From: an uncultured Acetatifactor sp.
GTDB taxonomy: Bacteria > Bacillota > Clostridia > Lachnospirales > Lachnospiraceae
Direction of reading: 5' to 3'
DNA: 32,823 nt
NCBI GenBank assembly: GCA_904501885.1
Contig: CAJGCP010000022.1
Coordinates: 1 to 32,823, forward strand
The notes beneath the pieces are model-generated. The model saw nothing but the letters and a program-made list of their open reading frames with translations. It was not told the DNA's origin and did no database searches. The position numbers were made by a program, and so were the translations under genes. Below, piece by piece: positions 8,350 to 16,330 of this stretch (its first letter is position 1; every line of letters starts with the position of its first letter).

Positions 8350-9042
8350 ATGAATGAAATGTTAAGCCAATCTGTATTCTTTGGGGTAGCCATTAGTCTT
8401 TTGTTTTATCAGGTGGGAATGTATATTCAGAAAAAAACCAAGTTCCCTTTGGCGAATCCTTTATTGATTGCAGTAATTTTGATTATCAGCGTACTGCTTT
8501 TGTTGGATATCGAGTATACCACTTACAAAAATGGTGCTCAGTATATTGAGTTTTTCTTGACACCGGTTACGGTTTGTTTGGCAATTCCCTTGTATCGCCA
8601 ACTGGAATATCTGAAAAAGTATCCCGTGGCGGTGTTTGTATCGATCACCGCGGGTGTCTTTATGGCGCTGGGAAGTATTTATATTATGAGTTTTCTGTTT
8701 GGATTGGAGCATCAGGATTATGTCTCTCTGTTGCCGAAGTCTATTACCACGGCAATTGGCAAAGGAATCACAGAAAAATATGACGGCATTGTACCCATTA
8801 CCATCATTGGTATCAGTATTACCGGGGTGATGGGAAATGTAATGGCAGAGAGTCTGTGCAAGTGGCTTCGTATCACGGAGCCTGTGGCAAAGGGCTTGGC
8901 AATCGGTACCGCATCTCATGCGTTGGGCACTTCTAAAGCCATGGAAATTGGCGAAGTGGAGGGTGCCATGAGTAGCTTGTCCATCGTTGTTGCAGGAATT
9001 CTTACTGTTATTATTGTTCCGTTGTTTGCAAATCTGATTTAA
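8350..9042 (+). CDS. lrgB: LrgB/CidB family membrane protein
   Basis: A 230-residue multi-pass membrane protein, normal length for LrgB. Family signatures seen: KSITTAIGKGITE around the middle, GISITGVMGN, and the C-terminal GLAIGTASHALGTSKA. It works with the LrgA encoded 6 nt upstream; the pair is an operon. Homologues include the plant plastidic glycolate/glycerate transporter PLGG1, so a small-organic-acid transport role is possible. Confidence 0.92.
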   Translation: MNEMLSQSVFFGVAISLLFYQVGMYIQKKTKFPLANPLLIAVILIISVLLLLDIEYTTYKNGAQYIEFFLTPVTVCLAIPLYRQLEYLKKYPVAVFVSITAGVFMALGSIYIMSFLFGLEHQDYVSLLPKSITTAIGKGITEKYDGIVPITIIGISITGVMGNVMAESLCKWLRITEPVAKGLAIGTASHALGTSKAMEIGEVEGAMSSLSIVVAGILTVIIVPLFANLI

Positions 9043-9054
9043 GTGGAGTTTGGT

Positions 9055-10044
9055 ATGACAAAAGAGAAAGGTTCTTTTGAGAACATCAGTAGGAAATTTT
9101 CATTTTTCCTTTTTGTTAGCGTATGGATGGTGGTGATTTATCACTCTAATTTCCGCTATTATTGCAATTTCATAGATGTGGTGGGACCTGCGGTTATCTC
9201 CAGCTTCTTTTATGTATCATCTTTCTTTTTTTATCGTGGAATTACGGCAGAAAATGTGTTGCCCAGGTTGAAAAAACGTCTGCAGACGGTGCTTTTACCT
9301 TATTTTTTATGGAATTTGATTTATATGTTGCTGTATTGCAAAGAGTATGAGTATACCGTGGCAAGTGTCATCAGGGGATTTACAGTAAATCCCTTTTGCA
9401 CCCCTTCTTGGTATCTGCTGACACTATTTTTGTATTTATTGCCTGCGCCCCTCATCAGAAAGGCGCTTGTAAAAAGGTGGTCAGCACTACTGCTCCTTAT
9501 GATTGGAGGGTTGATTTCCTTCTTGGGTTATATTTACTTTCAAAAAGAATTGGCACTTATCCCTGTGGTGGGAGGATATTTGATCCGTATGGCGGGTTAT
9601 GTGGGACCTTTTCTACTGGGAGCGGTGATTGGAAGCAGATATGATGATAAGCTTCATGTGAACTGGAAGAGAAGTTTAGTGGCAATTTTGGCAGCAGGAG
9701 TGATGATTTATTTGATTTTCCATGGCATCCCTGCCGGGGTGAAGTATTTATTTAATGTCCTTTTGCCGGTGGTACTGTGGGAGGCTGTTCCGGAGAGCCT
9801 GTTTGCCCGCTTGCATTTCCTGAAATGGTTTACGGATCCCATTTTATTCATCAATATGAGTCATTGGTATGTGTTGTTTGTGCTACAGAGCTTGGCGATG
9901 AAGCTGGATCTGGGTGCCGGATTTGTGATATTTGGATGCATCGTGGTGGCGGCATTTATCTGTTGCTATGCCCTTTACTATCTGATGAGATGGATTTTGC
10001 CCGGTGTACTTGGCGTACTCACAGGTGGCCGTATCAAAAAATAA
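9055..10044 (+). CDS. Acyltransferase-3 family membrane protein
   Basis: A 329-residue protein with about ten hydrophobic segments. The first membrane segment contains the His of WMVVIYHSN, which fits the conserved N-terminal histidine of acyltransferase-3 (O-acetylation of cell-surface glycans). I favour ATG 9055: gtggag at 9043-9048 is a properly spaced RBS, whereas the in-frame GTG at 9043 directly follows the lrgB stop and has no RBS. It may be translated from the lrgAB transcript. The acceptor is unknown; a peptidoglycan or surface polysaccharide would suit the envelope theme. Confidence 0.75.
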   Translation: MTKEKGSFENISRKFSFFLFVSVWMVVIYHSNFRYYCNFIDVVGPAVISSFFYVSSFFFYRGITAENVLPRLKKRLQTVLLPYFLWNLIYMLLYCKEYEYTVASVIRGFTVNPFCTPSWYLLTLFLYLLPAPLIRKALVKRWSALLLLMIGGLISFLGYIYFQKELALIPVVGGYLIRMAGYVGPFLLGAVIGSRYDDKLHVNWKRSLVAILAAGVMIYLIFHGIPAGVKYLFNVLLPVVLWEAVPESLFARLHFLKWFTDPILFINMSHWYVLFVLQSLAMKLDLGAGFVIFGCIVVAAFICCYALYYLMRWILPGVLGVLTGGRIKK

Positions 10045-10067
10045 GAATAAAAATATACATATTGTCC

Positions 10068-10075
10068 CATACTAT
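10068..10075 (+). promoter_or_regulatory. Possible sporulation-sigma -10 element (CATACTAT)
   Basis: CATACTAT differs at one position from the SigE -10 consensus CATACAAT and also begins with CATA as SigK sites do. It lies 28 nt before the first CotF-like gene. An ATA-containing A-rich stretch at about 10045-10054 could act as -35, but the spacing is not ideal. Support comes mainly from the coat-like genes downstream. Confidence 0.3.
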
Positions 10076-10102
10076 CTCTGAAAAACATAAGGAGGTAGTC
10101 AC

Positions 10103-10288
10103 ATGACAAACATTTCAGAACTTGACTTACAGAATCTGCGTCATTTGATTGGCGGATTCGACACAACCCATTGCAAGATGCAAGAATATGCAAAGGAGGC
10201 AACCGACTCTCAGGTAAAGCAGTTTTTCGAGAAGGGCGCCAAATCCGCGATGGAAAATAAGCAGCAGTTGATGAAATTTTTGCAGTAA
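10103..10288 (+). CDS. Small CotF-like spore-coat-associated protein
   Basis: A 61-residue, mostly helical protein (LDLQNLRHLIGGFDTTHCKMQ is the start of a ferritin-like-looking helix pair) with a strong RBS ggaggt. It forms a pair with the following coat-like gene, 13 nt away. Short partners like this commonly precede CotF-like genes in Lachnospiraceae. No catalytic motif is visible. A spore coat role is inferred from the neighbour. Confidence 0.65.
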   Translation: MTNISELDLQNLRHLIGGFDTTHCKMQEYAKEATDSQVKQFFEKGAKSAMENKQQLMKFLQ

Positions 10289-10301
10289 GGGGGACAGGGA
10301 T

Positions 10302-10562
10302 ATGCAATTACAGGAAAAGGTTATGGTAGCAGATACCCTGGCGGGTATCAATGGTGAACTGGTTCGCTATGCAGAAATGATAGCACAGTCCGAAAACAAG
10401 GAGTTAAAGCAGACTTTGAAGCAGATGCGTAATGCCTGCGAACAGTCTCAGGAAGAACTGTATAATATTGCCAGAGAGAAATCTTACTATGTGCCTGCCA
10501 GCAAGGCAACCGCAGATGAGGTGGCGCATGTGAAAGCATTGTTCACACAGGGTACACTGTAG
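10302..10562 (+). CDS. CotF-like spore coat protein
   Basis: An 86-residue all-alpha protein. The pattern MVADTLAGINGELVRYAEM, then ENKELKQTLKQMRNACEQSQEELYNIA, then EKSYYVPASKA, matches the ferritin-like CotF/COG5577 coat protein group. The RBS is the ggggga stretch 8-14 nt upstream. It is followed within 30 nt by an intrinsic terminator, so the pair makes its own short transcript. The two spm genes downstream are also sporulation genes. Confidence 0.75.
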   Translation: MQLQEKVMVADTLAGINGELVRYAEMIAQSENKELKQTLKQMRNACEQSQEELYNIAREKSYYVPASKATADEVAHVKALFTQGTL

Positions 10563-10590
10563 TTATAGTTGAATATGGAAGATAAGGAAA

Positions 10591-10618
10591 AGACATTGCT
10601 GTGGCGATGTCTTTTTTT
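10591..10618 (+). terminator. Intrinsic terminator after the coat gene pair
   Basis: agacattgc (10591-10599) pairs with gcgatgtct (10603-10611, one G-U pair) around a 4-nt tgtg loop, followed by seven T. Confidence 0.88.
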
Positions 10619-10661
10619 GTGTGGCAATACATAAATTATTAAAAACTGTTAGGAGAAGTTT

Positions 10662-11255
10662 ATGTTAAATACCATATGGGCAGTGATGATACTGCTTGCA
10701 GTCGTTTATGGAGCATTGTTTGGAGATTTGAGTGCCGTTACCAATGCGGCGCTGGATGGTGCAGCGGAAGCCATTACTTTGTGCCTGACTATGGCGGGTG
10801 TGGTGGCGCTTTGGATGGGACTCATGGAGATTGCGAAGGAGGCCGGTTTGGTGCGTAAATTGACGCAGGCAATCGGGCCTTTTTTGCGTTTTATGTTTCC
10901 GGGGATTCCTCCAGGGCATCCGGCTATGGAATACATTGCCACGAATATTGTGGCCAACGTGCTGGGACTGGGCTGGGCATGCACGCCGGCTGGATTAAAG
11001 GCAATGAAAGAACTATCAAATTTGGAGAAGGAGCGAGGCTTTCCGTTGGGCAATGGCATGGCCAGTAGCGAGATGTGTACCTTTCTGATATTGAATATAT
11101 CCTCGCTACAGTTGATTCCCGTGAATATGATAGCCTATCGCAGCCAATACGGAAGTGCACAGCCCACAGCTATCGTGGGCCCGGCCATCGCAGCCACCCT
11201 GTTTAGCACGCTTGTGGCAGTGGTTTATTGCAAGTGGAAAGAAGGGGGAAAGTAA
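10662..11255 (+). CDS. spmA: Spore maturation protein A
   Basis: A 197-residue integral membrane protein of the nucleoside-recognition (Gate) domain type, length as in Bacillus SpmA. Features: TLCLTMAGVVALWMGLMEIA in an early membrane helix, GHPAMEYIATNIVANVLGLG, and the conserved NGMASSEMCTFLILNISS segment. SpmA and SpmB are needed for proper spore core dehydration. The RBS aggaga precedes ATG 10662. The stop overlaps the region immediately before spmB (1 nt apart). Confidence 0.93.
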   Translation: MLNTIWAVMILLAVVYGALFGDLSAVTNAALDGAAEAITLCLTMAGVVALWMGLMEIAKEAGLVRKLTQAIGPFLRFMFPGIPPGHPAMEYIATNIVANVLGLGWACTPAGLKAMKELSNLEKERGFPLGNGMASSEMCTFLILNISSLQLIPVNMIAYRSQYGSAQPTAIVGPAIAATLFSTLVAVVYCKWKEGGK

Positions 11256-11256
11256 G

Positions 11257-11787
11257 ATGAGTGTGTTGTCCAATCTTTCCAATCTTATTATTCCGCTGCT
11301 TTTTTTCTTTATTGTAGGAGTGGGGATGGTTCGAGGAATAAAGGTATATGAAAGTTTCTTGAAAGGCGCCGGAGACGGGCTTAAAATCGTGGTAGACATT
11401 GTTCCTACTTTGATTGGTCTGTTGGTAGCTGTGGGGATGCTTCGTGCCTCCGGTTTGTTTGAGGGCTTGGGATATATCCTTCGTCCGGTCACGGACTTTT
11501 TACATCTGCCCACGGAGATTTTACCTTTGTCAATTGTAAAAATCTTTTCTTCCTCGGCAGCCACCGGTTTAGTGTTGGATATCTTTCGTACTTCCGGTCC
11601 TGATTCCTATGTGGGAACATTGACCTCTATCCTGATGAGCTGTACAGAGACAGTGTTCTATACTATGAGTGTATATTTTTTGGCAGCGCAGGTAACTAAG
11701 ACCAGATATACCTTAAGTGGCGCACTACTTTCTACTTTGGCGGGTACTGTGGCCAGTGTGATTCTGGCTCGCTTAATGGTGGGGTAA
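11257..11787 (+). CDS. spmB: Spore maturation protein B
   Basis: The partner of SpmA, 176 residues, the normal length for SpmB. It is a Gate-domain membrane protein with FFIVGVGMVRGIKVYESF, PTLIGLLVAVGMLRASG, and TETVFYTMSVYF near the C-terminus. ATG 11257 is chosen: gggggaaag lies just upstream, and upstream in-frame starts would read into spmA. The last 56 nt overlap the 3' end of the convergent DUF885 gene on the other strand. Confidence 0.93.
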   Translation: MSVLSNLSNLIIPLLFFFIVGVGMVRGIKVYESFLKGAGDGLKIVVDIVPTLIGLLVAVGMLRASGLFEGLGYILRPVTDFLHLPTEILPLSIVKIFSSSAATGLVLDIFRTSGPDSYVGTLTSILMSCTETVFYTMSVYFLAAQVTKTRYTLSGALLSTLAGTVASVILARLMVG

Positions 11788-13597
11788 GGGGCACATCCGT
11801 TTGTGCCAGTTGCTCTCGTAACCCTATGAAATCCGAGGGCCCGCAATTTAGAAAGAAACAATGGAAACCATAATCCGTATAAGTCTCGCCCCATTTGGTC
11901 TTAGCTTCATTTTGTAGGGATAGGATTTCCAAATAGCCCAGGTAATATTTTAAATAATTGCAGGGTTCCTGCACAATGTAGTGATAAATTCTTCGGATGG
12001 TGTCGGCATTGCCGGCACCAATTTTGTTGAGCCAATCATACACTTCCGAAAAAGTAGCGTTGTCGTAGTGAATCATAATATCCAAAAGAGAATACAGGCA
12101 CAATTGCAAACTGCGGGTGTGCTTGATTAGTCTTGTTTGCAGGGCTGCATCAGGTTGCCCGTGTTCTGTAAGAAGTTGCGCGGCATAATCGTAGGAGCGC
12201 ATTTCTCCGTAGATGGCCCATCCCTCTAAATACCCACCATACCAAAGAATATGACGCACGGGATTGTCGCCCTGCATTTGGCTGTAACGGTTACAATAAA
12301 CACTTTGGTACAGATGTCCGGGGAAGCCTTCGTGTGCTAAGGTGGTGTACAATTCCAGGCCTTGGGGCGTTTTACCGTGATTGATGTAAATGGTATTGTG
12401 TTCGGTATCGTCCAGTGGGGGTGTCATATAAAAAGCAGGCGCACATAGGTCTTCCATTTCGGGCACTACGGATTTCAAGGCGATGGAGGTCTGCTCCTGG
12501 GGCAGGGGTGGAAAGTCTGCCTGCATTCTTGCCTGAAGATCTTTGAGAATTTCTTTGCTGTCTGTGAGGGGAAATGGATTTGCGCAGAGTTCTTCAGAAT
12601 AGGAAGGGTGTTCTAATCGTATTGTTTGGATGGCGTGAATGTCGGTAGCCAATTGTTCTGTTAACATTTTTTTCACGTCCGGAATACTGCGACGGGAGCC
12701 TGTTTGGGAAATTAACAGATGCTCATAATAAAGTTTTCCATCCGGATATGCTCCTAGGCCCCTTGGAAGAATTCGGTCATCTTTTAAAGCAGACAGACCT
12801 TGTGCCAGGTTTTGATATGAGGGGAGCATAACGGCCTGCAGTAGTCGATTGTGTTGTTTTGTATATTCTTCTCCCTGTTCCTTGGAGAGAAGTCCCCGGC
12901 TGAGTAACTGCTCCACGCGGGCACGAAAGGTGGTCTGTAGGAAGTGAGCCTCCCGAGACAGGATGTCTTCGGTTAATATTTGCTCACATTGACGAATGGT
13001 TTCCTGTAAGAAAGCGGCAGGCATAAGTAAGCCTTCGTCCCGCTTTTTCTGTTCATACACAAGGAGTGAAGCGAAGTACTCATCCGTTTGGTCCAATAGA
13101 GCCAAGTAATCTTCTATATCCCGGATGCATCGGAACTGATATTCCGCCAAAAGAATGAGTAATTGGGAATGCATCCCGGAGGTGGGGGATAGGGGCTCTG
13201 TGTAATAGGGGTACAAATTTAGTGCCAGGGAGTTTTCCAGAGACCGCAGAAGCAGTCCGTGAAGAAAGGCATCCGCCGGTGGTAAGTGAGCGGTATTTAT
13301 TTTTTTTAAGGCTTGGATTTTTTTAGAAAGAGTTTCTTGAATGAGGGGGACATCTTCGGGAGAAAAACAGGACAAAGTAGGTTCGTAGGAGGTGATGCCA
13401 AAATCTGTAGGAGAGGCCAGTGTATAATGTAAATCCAGCGTGTTGCAGGTCAGTTCGTCCAAAAATAATTGTTCGGTTATCTTTTGGAATTGTTTTTCGT
13501 CTCGATGTGATAGGTGTAGCAGTAGAAAAACGCCACACAAAAGAAAGAGCGGCACAAAGAAAAGCCGCTTGGAAAGGTGAAAGGAGTGTCTGCGCAA
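11732..13597 (-). CDS. DUF885 family membrane-anchored putative metallopeptidase
   Basis: A 621-residue protein with a basic N-terminus (RRHSFHLSKR) and one hydrophobic segment (residues 11-28), so it is a secreted or membrane-anchored protein with the body outside. The family motif HEGFPGH is at residues 422-428; DUF885 proteins are related to M32-like zinc peptidases and this HExxxxH-type motif is their likely metal site. The start is TTG 13597, supported by aggtgg at 13602-13607 on this strand. The C-terminus runs 56 nt into the spmB coding region (tail to tail). Substrate unknown. Confidence 0.85.
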   Translation of the reverse strand: MRRHSFHLSKRLFFVPLFLLCGVFLLLHLSHRDEKQFQKITEQLFLDELTCNTLDLHYTLASPTDFGITSYEPTLSCFSPEDVPLIQETLSKKIQALKKINTAHLPPADAFLHGLLLRSLENSLALNLYPYYTEPLSPTSGMHSQLLILLAEYQFRCIRDIEDYLALLDQTDEYFASLLVYEQKKRDEGLLMPAAFLQETIRQCEQILTEDILSREAHFLQTTFRARVEQLLSRGLLSKEQGEEYTKQHNRLLQAVMLPSYQNLAQGLSALKDDRILPRGLGAYPDGKLYYEHLLISQTGSRRSIPDVKKMLTEQLATDIHAIQTIRLEHPSYSEELCANPFPLTDSKEILKDLQARMQADFPPLPQEQTSIALKSVVPEMEDLCAPAFYMTPPLDDTEHNTIYINHGKTPQGLELYTTLAHEGFPGHLYQSVYCNRYSQMQGDNPVRHILWYGGYLEGWAIYGEMRSYDYAAQLLTEHGQPDAALQTRLIKHTRSLQLCLYSLLDIMIHYDNATFSEVYDWLNKIGAGNADTIRRIYHYIVQEPCNYLKYYLGYLEILSLQNEAKTKWGETYTDYGFHCFFLNCGPSDFIGLREQLAQTDVPLTPPLSEPESHWPQYPPK

Positions 13598-13684
13598 GGG
13601 ACCACCTAAAAAGATATTTTGTATAGTATATGAGAAAAGAAGAGAAGTAGTATAGTTTCGCCGGTATTCGTTTGAGCGATTATA

Positions 13685-15292
13685 TTATTTGGGCACCGCT
13701 ACAAACCAGTCGTGGAATTGGGTCATATGAAAATCATCCCAAAATTTTTCTACATCGGTGTAGTAGATGATATAGATGGTTTCATCGTTGATGGTTTCGT
13801 AGTTAATTCTGGTGTTGATGCGGATGCCGTCTGCGGTGACAAAGCTGCCGGGAGCAGGGGCCACATCATATTCCCGGGTGGTGATATATTGGGAGGGCAA
13901 TGTCTCGGTAAAGAGTAAGAGCCGGGGCCATTGTGTGCCTTTCTCCGCGGAAATTGTGGATAAACCGGTTTCTTCGCACTGCTCCAGTGCATACTTCACA
14001 CAATCTTCCAGGCCTATACAAAAGTAGGCGTTTACCAATTCCTTGTAGGAGGAATAATACTGACACTGGAAGAGTGTTAGGCAAAGCAGATATATAGAAA
14101 TTAAGGCGATGGAGCAAATGCGCCTCAATACAGGTTTTTTAGATTTCAAAAATTCCAGAAGTTTCCAAACACCATATCCCTCGCTAAGGACCAGTGGAAT
14201 AAATAGGGCATTGGCTTGATGCACCTTCACGGAGGTGAAGAGACAGATGAAAACACCGCCAAGCAGATTGACAAAAATCAGGTATTCAAAACAGAATTCC
14301 TTTTTCCATAGACAGGTAATTACTTTGTATATCAGCAGACATACGCCGATAACGATAAAGATGCGACCGATGTCGTAAAACAGTCCCCAGGGAAGGAGAA
14401 CATCATAAGGGGACCCTGTATTCTGGAACAGGAACAAACGGGCGGCATTTTTCATATTTGCCCACATGGTTGTCAAAGAAAAGCCAACCTCTGCACCCCG
14501 ATATCCGGGGGTACGGGGAATGGTCAGGAAGGGTAGAGTGATTTCTTCCATATAACCGCCATTAATCAGGACAAATAAAATCAAAGGCAGTGCCATAACA
14601 AACAGGATACCTGCAGAGAGATAAGCCCATTTGTTGAAGGTTAATTTTTTGTGATACAAGCCGTACACAATTTGCAAGGCCACTATAATCGGAACGATAG
14701 GCCATATTACGGCATAGCAATATAGACTCAATCCGTAGAACAGGGCGGACAGAGGAAGATAGGTATTCTTTTCCAAACCCAACAGGAAAAAGTACAATGC
14801 AAACATTAAAAATCCCGGTGCCATATTAGCATCCAGTCCCCAGCGGGACATCATCACATGCCAGGGGCAGATAGAGAGTAAAAATAAGGACCAAAGGGCA
14901 GGTGTTTCGCCATACATACGCTTTATCAGCAGATACACGCACCAAAGGGTCAAGATGGCAATCAGTACCTGTGGAATGCGGGTGATAAACAGAGAGGGTA
15001 CGCCTTTGGTGAATATGAGTAGAGGGGTCAGCAGCCAGGAATACATGGCGCTTTGGCCATCTCCCCAACTGGACATATAAATGGGGAACTTCAGCCCTGC
15101 GGAATCCATGCCTTCATGGAACAATCCGAAGGAGTTCAGTGCCACAAAGGCTTCGTCCTGATGATATCCTCCGGGCACTTTGGATAAGCTGATTAATCGA
15201 AGTAGGGCGCCCAGCAAAAGAAGCACAAAGGGAAGTGCTTTTTTAAGGGGCAAAGTATTCACTTTTTGCTTCCATGTAAAAGAATGCTTCAT
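13685..15292 (-). CDS. GT39-like (PMT/ArnT type) membrane glycosyltransferase
   Basis: A 535-residue protein with about 11-12 membrane segments. The first outside loop has the catalytic acidic pair in GYHQDEAF (Asp46, Glu47), as in GT-C enzymes that use polyprenyl-phosphate sugars. Other features: SSWGDGQSAMYSW after it and a soluble C-terminal domain of about 100 residues. It would glycosylate a protein, lipid or polymer outside the membrane. I prefer ATG 15292 over ATG 15304: ggag in the first four codons sits 6 nt before it, and the inferred transcript start near 15315 leaves room. It is followed after 87 nt by the DUF885 gene on the same strand. Confidence 0.85.
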   Translation of the reverse strand: MKHSFTWKQKVNTLPLKKALPFVLLLLGALLRLISLSKVPGGYHQDEAFVALNSFGLFHEGMDSAGLKFPIYMSSWGDGQSAMYSWLLTPLLIFTKGVPSLFITRIPQVLIAILTLWCVYLLIKRMYGETPALWSLFLLSICPWHVMMSRWGLDANMAPGFLMFALYFFLLGLEKNTYLPLSALFYGLSLYCYAVIWPIVPIIVALQIVYGLYHKKLTFNKWAYLSAGILFVMALPLILFVLINGGYMEEITLPFLTIPRTPGYRGAEVGFSLTTMWANMKNAARLFLFQNTGSPYDVLLPWGLFYDIGRIFIVIGVCLLIYKVITCLWKKEFCFEYLIFVNLLGGVFICLFTSVKVHQANALFIPLVLSEGYGVWKLLEFLKSKKPVLRRICSIALISIYLLCLTLFQCQYYSSYKELVNAYFCIGLEDCVKYALEQCEETGLSTISAEKGTQWPRLLLFTETLPSQYITTREYDVAPAPGSFVTADGIRINTRINYETINDETIYIIYYTDVEKFWDDFHMTQFHDWFVAVPK

Positions 15293-15321
15293 AGCCTGCT
15301 CCATTTCCGTTTCTTGTGCAG

Positions 15322-15330
15322 ATTATAACA
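15322..15330 (-). promoter_or_regulatory. Extended -10 promoter for the glycosyltransferase
   Basis: On the minus strand the sequence reads TGT-TATAAT, a perfect -10 hexamer with TGn extension, 18 nt before ATG 15304. The -35 region is AT-rich and weak. Confidence 0.6.
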
Positions 15331-15373
15331 CAAAATTTCGTAAAATAAAATACAACTGTGTAGAATTCACACA

Positions 15374-15402
15374 TTGACTTTGTGGCACATTTTTCTTATA
15401 CT
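15374..15402 (+). promoter_or_regulatory. Sigma-A promoter for the transketolase operon
   Basis: TTGACT (15374-15379), a spacer of exactly 17 nt, then TATACT (15397-15402). It is among the best sigma-A promoters in the window and lies back to back with the glycosyltransferase promoter. The 5' leader to ATG 15488 is about 80 nt. Confidence 0.82.
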
Positions 15403-15487
15403 GAAATAAGGGAAATTTTGCAAATATTTCAGGATATAAAAAGTACCATAAATGTGTGAGCCCACAGAAGGCGGAACGGAGGAAACA

Positions 15488-16330
15488 ATGAACAATTTAG
15501 AACTGCAAAAGCGCGCCAATGACGTGCGGATAGGGATTGTGAAGGCAGTTCACAGTGCAAAAGCCGGCCATCCCGGAGGATCTCTCTCGGCGGCAGATGT
15601 ATTTACCTATCTTTACTTCGAGGAGATGAATATCGATCCTCAGAATCCTGATATGGAGGATAGAGACCGTTTCGTGCTTTCTAAGGGACATACAGCTCCC
15701 GGATTATACGCGACACTTGCCCATCGTGGATTTTTCCCGGTGGAGGATTTGACCACGTTGCGTAAGCTGGGTTCTTACCTGCAGGGACATCCCACCATTC
15801 AGGTGCCCGGCGTGGATATGGCGTCTGGGTCTCTGGGACAGGGAATTTCCGCAGCTGTGGGAATGGCACTTGGTGCAAAAATGGACGGAAAGGACTTCCG
15901 TGTCTACACCCTGCTTGGTGATGGGGAGATCCAGGAAGGACAGGTTTGGGAGGCGGCGATGTTTGCCGGACACCGTAAACTGGATAATCTCTGCGTCATC
16001 GTTGACAACAATGGCTTGCAGATTGACGGTGCAGTGGCAGATGTTTGTTCTCCTTATCCCATTGATGAAAAATTCAAAGCATTTAATTTCCATACCATTA
16101 ATGTGGACGCTCATGATTTTGATGCGTTGCGCGCTGCATTCGCAGAAGCAAAAAATACAAAGGGCATGCCCACCTGCATCGTAATGCACAGTGTGAAGGG
16201 TAAGGGCGTTTCCTTTATGGAAGGTGTGGCAGATTGGCACGGCAAAGCTCCTAATGATGATGAGTTTGCGGTGGCAATGGCAGACCTTGAGAAAATCGGG
16301 GCAGAACTGGAAAAGGCAGGTGAAGCATAA
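15488..16330 (+). CDS. Transketolase, N-terminal subunit
   Basis: The N-terminal (thiamine-diphosphate binding) half of transketolase, 280 residues. Motifs: KAGHPGGSLSAAD, SKGHTAPGLYA, GSLGQGISAAVGMAL, and the TPP/metal motif GDGEIQEGQVWEA from Gly144 with VIVDNNGLQIDG. With the C subunit it transfers two-carbon units in the non-oxidative pentose phosphate pathway. ATG 15488 is fixed by ggagg at 15478-15482; the in-frame upstream codons are not used. The stop TAA and the next ATG share one base (16330). Confidence 0.95.
   Translation: MNNLELQKRANDVRIGIVKAVHSAKAGHPGGSLSAADVFTYLYFEEMNIDPQNPDMEDRDRFVLSKGHTAPGLYATLAHRGFFPVEDLTTLRKLGSYLQGHPTIQVPGVDMASGSLGQGISAAVGMALGAKMDGKDFRVYTLLGDGEIQEGQVWEAAMFAGHRKLDNLCVIVDNNGLQIDGAVADVCSPYPIDEKFKAFNFHTINVDAHDFDALRAAFAEAKNTKGMPTCIVMHSVKGKGVSFMEGVADWHGKAPNDDEFAVAMADLEKIGAELEKAGEA

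Noticed and set aside
11155..11256. Earlier in-frame start for spmB
   Set aside because: It would overlap spmA by about 100 nt and has no RBS; ATG 11257 gives the normal SpmB length.
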